Shown one piece after another: positions 6,638 to 12,123 of a stretch of 12,123 nt of DNA. The position numbers and the translations under genes are program-made. Origin of the DNA: UBA1738 sp045577675 (GTDB lineage: Bacteria > Bacillota > Clostridia > UBA1381); contig JAZNIV010000101.1 in the NCBI GenBank assembly GCA_045577675.1, positions 1-12,123 on the forward strand, given 5' to 3'. Under the pieces are notes generated by a model. The model searched no databases, was not told the origin of the DNA, and worked only from the letters and a program-made list of their open reading frames with translations. Numbering within the stretch: the stretch's first letter is position 1; each line of letters begins with the position of its first letter.

Positions 6638-9600
6638 TGGTATACAGAATTTACGTTGAAAAAAAGGAAGGACTTGCACATGAGGCAGAAGCTCTTAAAA
6701 ATGAACTTGTAAGCCTTCTGCAATTAAATGCACTTAAAAACATTCGTTTATACAATCGCTATGATGTTGAAAATATAGATAAGGACCTATTTGACTACTG
6801 CACAAATACAGTTTTTTCAGAACCACAGCTTGACTGTGTAACAGATTCTTATGCCGAAGATGCTGATTTTGTGTTTGCTGTTGAATATCTGCCTGGTCAG
6901 TTTGACCAGCGGGCGAATTCAGCATCCGAATGTATTCAGATTATATCTAAAGGTGAGCGCCCTTTAGTAAGAACAGCAAAGGTTTATGCTCTTTACGGAA
7001 ATCTTAGTACTTCTGATATTGATAAGATAAAGAGCTATGTAATAAACCCTGTTGAGGCACGTGAGGCAAGTCTTGAAAATGCCAAAACGCTCAAAATCGA
7101 CTATGAAATTCCAACAACTGTAAAGACTCTTGAAGGCTTTTGCGAGCTGTCAAAAGAGGGCCTTGCGGAGTTTATGAAGGTGCAGGGCCTTGCAATGGAC
7201 CTTGATGACATTACTTTTTGCCAGCAGTATTTTCAGTCCGAAAAACGTGATCCTACAATCACGGAAATAAAAATGATTGATACATATTGGTCAGACCATT
7301 GCCGTCATACTACATTTTTAACCAATATTGAAAATGTTGAATTTAATGATGAGCTTTTGCAAAATGCATATAACGAATATCTTGATGTCCGTAAGGAATT
7401 AGGCAGAACAAAGCCAATAAATCTTATGGATATTGCCACTATTGTAACAAAATATTTAAAGAAAAACGGCAAGCTTGAAAAGCTTGATGAATCAGAAGAA
7501 ATTAATGCTTGTACCGTAAAAATTGATGTAAACGTAGATGGTAAGAACGAAAAGTGGCTACTTCTTTTCAAGAATGAAACACATAACCATCCTACAGAAA
7601 TTGAGCCGTTTGGCGGTGCGGCCACTTGTATCGGTGGTGCAATACGTGACCCGCTCTCAGGAAGAAGCTATGTATATGCTGCAATGCGTGTAACAGGTGC
7701 AGCTGACCCGTTAAAGACTGTAAGCGAAACCTTAAAGGGTAAGCTTCCGCAAAGAAAAATTGTTACAACTGCTGCTAACGGATATAGCTCATACGGTAAC
7801 CAGATAGGTCTTGCAACCGGTCAGGTTGATGAAATATACCACGATGGTTATGTAGCAAAAAGAATGGAAATAGGTGCAGTTATTGCTGCAGCACCTGCTG
7901 AAAATGTACGTCGCGAAAGACCGGAGCCGGGAGATATTGTAATTCTGCTTGGCGGACGTACAGGACGTGACGGCTGCGGCGGTGCTACAGGTTCTTCAAA
8001 ATCACACAGCCTGTCATCACTCGAATCCTGTGGTGCAGAGGTTCAAAAGGGAAATGCACCGGAGGAAAGAAAGCTTCAAAGACTTTTCAGAAATAAAGAA
8101 GCATCAAGACTTATTAAAAGATGTAATGACTTTGGTGCCGGCGGTGTTTCTGTCGCAATAGGTGAGCTTGCAGACGGACTTGATATCAATCTTGATGCTG
8201 TACCAAAAAAATATGACGGACTTGACGGAACAGAACTTGCAATTTCCGAATCACAGGAAAGAATGGCTGTTGTTGTTGAGGAAAAGGATGTTAAGCGTTT
8301 CTGTGAGCTTGCAGAAAGTGAAAACCTTGAGGCGACCGTTGTTGCTGTTGTTAAAGAAAATCCGTATCTTACAATGACATGGAACGGCAATCAGATTGTC
8401 AATATCTCAAGAGAGTTTTTAAATTCAAATGGTGCATCAAAGTATATTGACATTGCTCCTTCTGCGCCGGAGGCTTTTGATAAAGACACAAGCGGAGATT
8501 TTGCTGACCTTTACAAAAAGCTTGCGGGGGACCTTAATGTTTGTTCAAAAAGAGGATTATCTGAAAGATTTGACTCAACAATCGGTGCCGGAACAGTACT
8601 TATGCCTTTTGGCGGTAAGTATCAGAGAACACCTATTCAGGCAATGGTTAATAAGATTTCTGTTGAAAAAAATGATACTGATACCTGTTCTGTAATGGCA
8701 TGGGGATATAATCCGTTTATTACAGAAAAAAGCCCGTATCATGGTGCTTACCTTGCTGTCGTTGAGTCTGTATGTAAGCTTGTTGCAGAAGGTGCTTCCT
8801 TCGAGGATGTATACCTTACATTCCAGGAATATTTTGAAAAGCCTATGCAGGATAAAAAACGTTGGGGAAAACCGCTTGCAGCACTTTTAGGTGCATTTAT
8901 GGCACAGAAGGATTTTGAAATCGCATCAATCGGCGGTAAGGACTCAATGAGCGGAACCTTTGAGGATATTGACGTTCCGCCGACATTAGTATCCTTTGCT
9001 GTTACAACTGATAAAATTGCTAATATTATTTCACCGGAGTTTAAGTCAGCAGGGCATAAGGTTGTGATGCTAAAGCCTGAATATACAAGTGCAGGACTAC
9101 CTGACAGCAGCTCATTAAAGGCTTTGTTTAATAAGGTAACTAAGCTTATGAGAGACGGATTGGTATATGCTGCATACACACCAACCTATGGCGGTGTTGC
9201 AGAAGCAATACTTAAAATGGCTATGGGTAACGGAATTGGCTTTAAATATAACGGCTCACTTTCAAATAATGACATTTTCGGTTACAACTACGGTTCCTTT
9301 ATACTTGAAACTGACTGTGATGTTGAAGGTGCATTAATTCTTGGTGAAACGACAGATGCATTTGAAATTGTATATAACAGTTCAGTTATCAGCCTAAATG
9401 AGCTTTGCGGAATATATGAAGATAAGCTTGAAGAAATCTATAAATGCAATATTGAATGTGACAATGCCCAAATTCCTGAGTTCCGCTTTGAGGCAAAGGA
9501 GTGGAAGGCACCGGCAATTAAGACCGCAAAGCCGAATGCACTTATTACCGTATTCCCAGGTACCAACTGTGAGTATGATACCGCTAAGGCACTGCGGGAA

Positions 9601-10326
9601 GCAGGGGCAAATCCTGAAATCTTTGTGATAAACAACTTGTCTGCACAGAATATTGCAGAATCTGTTAAGGTGTTTGCCGAAAAGGTTAAAACATCACAGA
9701 TTATCTTTATTCCGGGCGGTTTCTCAGGTGGAGACGAGCCGGATGGTTCAGGAAAGTTTATAACTGCATTCTTCCGTAATCCGGAAATAAAGGATGCTGT
9801 TACTGAATTGCTTGAAAACAGAGATGGTTTAATGGGTGGTATATGTAATGGCTTCCAGGCACTTATTAAGCTTGGCCTCGTTCCGTTTGGTAAAATCATT
9901 GATACTGATGAAACCTGCCCAACCCTTACATACAATACAATTGCAAGGCATCAGTCTAAACAGGTAAGAACTAAGCTTGTTTCCAATAATTCTCCATGGC
10001 TGATGGAGGCACAGCTTGGTGAAGTTTATACTGTACCGATTTCACATGGTGAGGGTAGATTCCTTGCAGATGAGGATACAATTAGGCGCCTCTCGCAAAA
10101 TGGTCAGATAATAACTCAGTATGTTGACCTTGCCGGAAAGCCGACAAGCGACGTACAGTTTAATCCGAATAATTCCTCTGCAGCTATAGAGGGAATTATT
10201 TCACCTGACGGACGCGTAATAGGCAAGATGGGACACTCTGAACGTATCGGAAAGGGACTTTATAAAAATGTTCCCGGAAATTACGACCTTGGAATGTTCA
10301 AATCAGCAGTAAAATATTTTAAATAA
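6634..10326 (+). CDS. purL: Single-chain phosphoribosylformylglycinamidine synthase PurL (FGAM synthase)
   Basis: It converts FGAR, glutamine and ATP to FGAM (step 4). At 1230 residues it is the long fused form: a PurS-like N-terminal region, two AIRS-type ATP-binding halves and a C-terminal glutamine amidotransferase. Seen are DTYWSDHCRHTTF (216-228), FKNETHNHPTEIEPFGG (312-328), DFGAGGVSVAIGEL in the first AIRS half, and IGGKDSMSGTF in the second. The amidotransferase domain starts near NALITVFPGTNCEYD and carries the nucleophile Cys1071 in GGICNGFQ plus the partners His1138 and Glu1140 in SHGEGRF. All key residues are present. It appears to belong to the single-chain clade II described from Clostridia, streptococci and bifidobacteria, not the three-part PurS/PurQ/PurL system of Bacillus. 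The ATG at 6634 overlaps the purD stop; an adjacent ATG at 6637 is an alternative. An intrinsic terminator follows. Confidence 0.97.
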   Translation: MMVYRIYVEKKEGLAHEAEALKNELVSLLQLNALKNIRLYNRYDVENIDKDLFDYCTNTVFSEPQLDCVTDSYAEDADFVFAVEYLPGQFDQRANSASECIQIISKGERPLVRTAKVYALYGNLSTSDIDKIKSYVINPVEAREASLENAKTLKIDYEIPTTVKTLEGFCELSKEGLAEFMKVQGLAMDLDDITFCQQYFQSEKRDPTITEIKMIDTYWSDHCRHTTFLTNIENVEFNDELLQNAYNEYLDVRKELGRTKPINLMDIATIVTKYLKKNGKLEKLDESEEINACTVKIDVNVDGKNEKWLLLFKNETHNHPTEIEPFGGAATCIGGAIRDPLSGRSYVYAAMRVTGAADPLKTVSETLKGKLPQRKIVTTAANGYSSYGNQIGLATGQVDEIYHDGYVAKRMEIGAVIAAAPAENVRRERPEPGDIVILLGGRTGRDGCGGATGSSKSHSLSSLESCGAEVQKGNAPEERKLQRLFRNKEASRLIKRCNDFGAGGVSVAIGELADGLDINLDAVPKKYDGLDGTELAISESQERMAVVVEEKDVKRFCELAESENLEATVVAVVKENPYLTMTWNGNQIVNISREFLNSNGASKYIDIAPSAPEAFDKDTSGDFADLYKKLAGDLNVCSKRGLSERFDSTIGAGTVLMPFGGKYQRTPIQAMVNKISVEKNDTDTCSVMAWGYNPFITEKSPYHGAYLAVVESVCKLVAEGASFEDVYLTFQEYFEKPMQDKKRWGKPLAALLGAFMAQKDFEIASIGGKDSMSGTFEDIDVPPTLVSFAVTTDKIANIISPEFKSAGHKVVMLKPEYTSAGLPDSSSLKALFNKVTKLMRDGLVYAAYTPTYGGVAEAILKMAMGNGIGFKYNGSLSNNDIFGYNYGSFILETDCDVEGALILGETTDAFEIVYNSSVISLNELCGIYEDKLEEIYKCNIECDNAQIPEFRFEAKEWKAPAIKTAKPNALITVFPGTNCEYDTAKALREAGANPEIFVINNLSAQNIAESVKVFAEKVKTSQIIFIPGGFSGGDEPDGSGKFITAFFRNPEIKDAVTELLENRDGLMGGICNGFQALIKLGLVPFGKIIDTDETCPTLTYNTIARHQSKQVRTKLVSNNSPWLMEAQLGEVYTVPISHGEGRFLADEDTIRRLSQNGQIITQYVDLAGKPTSDVQFNPNNSSAAIEGIISPDGRVIGKMGHSERIGKGLYKNVPGNYDLGMFKSAVKYFK

Positions 10327-10334
10327 TGTTTTGA

Positions 10335-10370
10335 AGAACTGTATCACAGATATGTGGTACAGTTTTTTTT
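10335..10370 (+). terminator. Intrinsic terminator of the purine operon
   Basis: ACTGTATCAC (10338-10347) pairs with GTGGTACAGT (10354-10363) through 10 positions with one T-G wobble, around a six-base AGATAT loop. It is followed directly by a run of eight T (10363-10370), and further A-T pairs extend the stem base. It sits 12 bases after the purL stop, so it marks the end of the operon. Confidence 0.93.
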
Positions 10371-10416
10371 ACATAAATACAGATTTTAAGGGAAAAATAG
10401 TAGAAAAATGATAATT

Positions 10417-10424
10417 AAAGGGAG
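10417..10424 (+). promoter_or_regulatory. Ribosome binding site of the carboxypeptidase gene
   Basis: AAAGGGAG lies 5 bases before the ATG at 10430 and fixes that start, which also gives a complete signal peptide. In the preceding 50 bases after the terminator I see only weak promoter-like hexamers (for example GATAAT at 10410-10415, without a matching -35), so no promoter is called. Confidence 0.7.
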
Positions 10425-10429
10425 TAAGT

Positions 10430-11533
10430 ATGTTAAGTAAAATTATTTGTTTTATGCTATGTATCTGTATTTATCCTGAATCTGCCTATGCTTTCGGAAC
10501 AAGTGCAGAAAGCAGTATTGTAATAAGCATGGACACGCGTCAGATTTTATATAATGATAACGCATTTGAAAAAATGGGAATGGCAAGTACAACAAAAATT
10601 ATGACAGCTTTAGTTGCACTTGAAAATGGGAATACAAGTGATATTTTTACAGTATCTAAAAATGCACAAAATCAGGAAGGCTCATCAATTTATTTAAGAA
10701 CTAATGATAAAATTACACTTGAGGCTTTACTTTATGGTTTAATGTTAAATTCAGGAAACGATGCAGCTGTAGCTATTGCTGAAGGAATTGGCGGTAGTGT
10801 TGAGAGCTTTGTTAAGATGATGAATGAAAAGGCGAAGGAAATAGGCTGCAGAAACACACAATTCAAAAATCCAAACGGGCTTTCTGACCCTGAGCATTAT
10901 TCTACAGCGTATGACCTTGCACTTATTATGGCATATGCGATGGAAAATGAAGAATTCGCAAAAATTGTCTCAACAAAAGAGTATCAGATAAAAAATGAGA
11001 ATAGTGTGACATATTTACGAAATCATAATAAACTCCTGTGGCAGACAAAAGAGTGTATTGGCGGAAAGACAGGATTTACTAAAGCAAACGGTCGCTGCTT
11101 AGTATCGTGTGCAGAGAAAGATGGGGTAAGAATTGTTGCTGTTACATTAAATGCACATAATGACTGGAACGACCATAAAAGCCTGTATGATTATGCATTT
11201 AAAAAAATCAAAAAAACAGAGGTAATTAAGAAAAATGAAATTTTATGTACGCGGAGTATACGGGGAACAAAGGTCAATATTTTAGCAGGGGAAAGCTTTA
11301 TTGCTGATTTAAAAAACGGAAAAAAACACGGGATATTGTGCAAAATAAATCTTGATGAATCGGTAAACTGTAAAATAAATTCAGGTACAAAAATCGGGAC
11401 AGCCGATATATATGCTGATGAATATAAAATAGGAAGTATACCCATAATAAGTGGTCAACAGGTAAAAATGGATTTGGCAAGTATTTTTCACGATAATTTT
11501 GATTATATGCTAAGATTTGTGTTACTAAAATAG
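10430..11533 (+). CDS. Secreted D-alanyl-D-alanine carboxypeptidase (DacF/PBP5 family)
   Basis: This penicillin-binding protein is predicted to remove the terminal D-alanine from peptidoglycan stem peptides outside the membrane. The 367-residue protein begins with a short signal peptide (Lys4, hydrophobic 5-14) and a likely cleavage after Ala-Tyr-Ala at residue 21. All three serine-transpeptidase motifs are present: SxxK with Ser53 to Lys56 (STTK), SGN at 108-110, and KTG at 213-215 in IGGKTGFTKANG. From about residue 245 onward is a beta-rich C-terminal domain like that of PBP5. The final 20 or so residues could form an amphipathic anchor but hold no clear transmembrane helix. It is separated from purL by a terminator and convergent with the next gene, so it is not part of the purine operon. 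Clostridial homologues are often named dacF or dacB; I cannot choose between these. Confidence 0.94.
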   Translation: MLSKIICFMLCICIYPESAYAFGTSAESSIVISMDTRQILYNDNAFEKMGMASTTKIMTALVALENGNTSDIFTVSKNAQNQEGSSIYLRTNDKITLEALLYGLMLNSGNDAAVAIAEGIGGSVESFVKMMNEKAKEIGCRNTQFKNPNGLSDPEHYSTAYDLALIMAYAMENEEFAKIVSTKEYQIKNENSVTYLRNHNKLLWQTKECIGGKTGFTKANGRCLVSCAEKDGVRIVAVTLNAHNDWNDHKSLYDYAFKKIKKTEVIKKNEILCTRSIRGTKVNILAGESFIADLKNGKKHGILCKINLDESVNCKINSGTKIGTADIYADEYKIGSIPIISGQQVKMDLASIFHDNFDYMLRFVLLK

Positions 11534-11547
11534 ATAACATTCACATA

Positions 11548-11576
11548 AAAAGATGGCGGAAAATCCACCATCTTTT
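11548..11576. terminator. Probable bidirectional terminator between convergent genes
   Basis: AAAAGATGG (11548-11556) pairs with CCATCTTTT (11568-11576), then after one C/A mismatch GGA pairs with TCC around an AAA loop. The stem ends in A-rich sequence on one side and T-rich on the other, so it can terminate transcription of the carboxypeptidase gene (+) and of the small membrane protein gene (-), whose stop codons lie 14 bases before it and 4 bases after it on the + strand. Confidence 0.85.
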
Positions 11577-11580
11577 ATTC

Positions 11581-11841
11581 TTACTCGTTGCACTGATTTC
11601 TTCCTCTGCAGCAACCTCTTGTAAGGAGGGTTACTAAAAATACAATGAACAAAATTACTACCGCAGTAATGATAATAGGAAGAACACCAAGAAATGTTCC
11701 GGCAAAAGAGGCACCTATAATTAATCCTACTGCGAAAAGAATTATCACTGCAAGAAACGCCAGTGCGTAATCGTACAGACGACAGCATCTTGTAGTGCTT
11801 CTGCATGAATTTTCAGAAGATTCATTATAAGGACAATACAT
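11581..11841 (-). CDS. Small two-helix membrane protein with terminal cysteine clusters
   Basis: I do not recognise the family. The 86-residue protein has a polar N-terminus with Cys3, Cys13, Cys19 and Cys20, two hydrophobic segments at about 24-46 and 51-73, and a short polar tail with Cys77, Cys78 and Cys84. The region around 39-52 (GLIIGASFAGTFLG) is a glycine/alanine-spaced helix-packing motif. With two helices, both cysteine-bearing ends should lie on the same side of the membrane, where they might bind a metal, form disulfides, or meet a partner. The gene looks real: it has an excellent AAAAGGAGGT site 7 bases before the ATG, a near-consensus promoter upstream and a terminator after the stop. 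It is transcribed convergently with the carboxypeptidase gene and divergently from fhs. An overlapping antisense-strand frame is not favoured. Function unknown. Confidence 0.8.
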   Translation of the reverse strand: MYCPYNESSENSCRSTTRCCRLYDYALAFLAVIILFAVGLIIGASFAGTFLGVLPIIITAVVILFIVFLVTLLTRGCCRGRNQCNE

Positions 11842-11847
11842 ACATTC

Positions 11848-11857
11848 ACCTCCTTTT
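11848..11857 (-). promoter_or_regulatory. Strong ribosome binding site of the small membrane protein gene
   Basis: Read on the minus strand this is AAAAGGAGGT. Two ATG codons follow: one (11843-11845) is only 3 bases from the GGAGG and opens a 6-codon frame, while the other (11839-11841) is 7 bases away and opens the 86-residue gene. Spacing therefore favours the latter. Confidence 0.85.
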
Positions 11858-11884
11858 AGTGTATGTACCGATGCCGCTTAATTC

Positions 11885-11913
11885 ATAATATGCATTAATG
11901 AAAAAAATGTTAA
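11885..11913 (-). promoter_or_regulatory. Vegetative-type promoter for the small membrane protein gene
   Basis: On the minus strand TTAACA (11908-11913) is followed after exactly 17 bases by TATTAT (11885-11890). Each box differs from the sigma-A consensus by one base. Transcription would begin near 11878, giving a leader of about 37 bases that carries the strong ribosome binding site. Confidence 0.72.
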
Positions 11914-11941
11914 TTTTTAAATAATAAAATTGTTATAATTG

Positions 11942-11970
11942 TTGCTTAAAAATGGGAAGTATGGTATAAT
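11942..11970 (+). promoter_or_regulatory. Sigma-A type promoter of fhs with extended -10
   Basis: TTGCTT (11942-11947) and a perfect TATAAT (11965-11970) are spaced by 17 bases, and a TG at 11962-11963 gives an extended -10 element (TGnTATAAT). Transcription would start near 11977, about 28 bases before the fhs start codon. A second TATAAT at 11934-11939 is present just upstream but has only a poor -35. Confidence 0.82.
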
Positions 11971-12004
11971 AATCTATATTAGAAAAATACAGGAGATGAG
12001 TCTG

Positions 12005-12123
12005 ATGAAAACTGATATAGAGATTGCACAAAGCGTCAAAATGTCGAAAATAACTGAAATCGCAAAAACTGCGGGAATTGAAGAAAAGTACCTTGAGCAG
12101 TATGGAAATTATAAAGCAAAGGT
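12005..12123 (+). CDS. fhs: Formate-tetrahydrofolate ligase Fhs, N-terminal part (cut by window edge)
   Basis: Only the first 39 complete codons are present. The translation contains DIEIAQSVKMSKITEIA and ends in EQYGNYKAK, which closely matches the start of clostridial formyltetrahydrofolate synthetases (SDIEIAQAAKMKPVMELA...YGKYKAK in the Moorella enzyme, from memory). The enzyme makes 10-formyl-tetrahydrofolate from formate, tetrahydrofolate and ATP in the cytosol. That product is the formyl donor for PurN and the AICAR transformylase encoded upstream, so its position near the purine operon is sensible even though it has its own promoter. The ATG is preceded by AGGAG at 11991-11995, 9 bases away. 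The ATP-binding loop and the rest of the roughly 555-residue protein lie beyond the window. Confidence 0.92.
   Translation, partial: MKTDIEIAQSVKMSKITEIAKTAGIEEKYLEQYGNYKAK

Noticed and set aside
9438..9935. A 165-codon open frame on the minus strand inside purL
   Set aside because: It is opposite the conserved amidotransferase domain of purL, shows no recognisable domain, and has no promoter or ribosome binding site.
10366..10415. A promoter for the carboxypeptidase gene (TTTACA at 10368 or GATAAT at 10410)
   Set aside because: Neither hexamer has a partner at suitable spacing, and no convincing sporulation sigma factor site was found either.
11525..11806. A 93-codon minus-strand frame overlapping the small membrane protein gene
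   Set aside because: It is in another frame of the same strand without a fitting ribosome binding site, while the 86-codon frame has an ideal one and a coherent two-helix protein.
11825..11845. A 6-codon upstream reading frame overlapping the start of the small membrane protein gene
   Set aside because: Its ATG is only 3 bases from the GGAGG core, too close for efficient initiation, and arises simply from the ATGTATG sequence.

Overview
This window looks like the chromosome of an AT-rich Gram-positive anaerobe of the class Clostridia, probably a Ruminococcus/Eubacterium-like gut lineage. The evidence is strong AGGAGG-type ribosome binding sites, frequent GTG starts, AT-rich codon use, a single-chain PurL, a split PurH, and a formate-tetrahydrofolate ligase gene. 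The genus cannot be fixed from the sequence alone.

Region 1 (29-10326, + strand) is one tightly packed de novo purine operon: purE, purM, purN, a PurO-type IMP cyclohydrolase, a stand-alone AICAR transformylase, glyA, purD and a 1230-residue single-chain purL. Genes overlap or are separated by 2 to about 20 bases, and a strong intrinsic terminator (about 10335-10370) follows purL. Together they cover steps 2 (PurD), 3 (PurN), 4 (PurL), 5 (PurM), 6 (PurE), 9 (AICARFT) and 10 (IMPCH). purF, purC, purB and purK are not seen; they may lie upstream of the window, where the operon probably begins, or elsewhere. GlyA makes glycine (used by PurD) and one-carbon folate, which feeds the two formyl transfer steps.

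Region 2 (10327-11580) holds a secreted D-alanyl-D-alanine carboxypeptidase (DacF/PBP5 family). It ends at a hairpin that can serve as a bidirectional terminator between convergent genes.

Region 3 (11581-11841, - strand) is a small two-helix membrane protein with cysteine clusters at both ends. I do not recognise a function for it.

Region 4 (11842-12123) is a divergent intergenic region with a recognisable promoter on each strand, followed by the first 39 codons of fhs. Fhs makes 10-formyl-tetrahydrofolate from formate, the cofactor used by PurN and AICARFT, so the right edge is metabolically linked to the purine operon.

The window is mostly core metabolism. Its most notable points are the replacement of bifunctional PurH by PurO plus a free-standing AICARFT, and the cysteine-rich small membrane protein. 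I saw no mobile elements, CRISPR arrays, tRNA/rRNA genes or defence systems.
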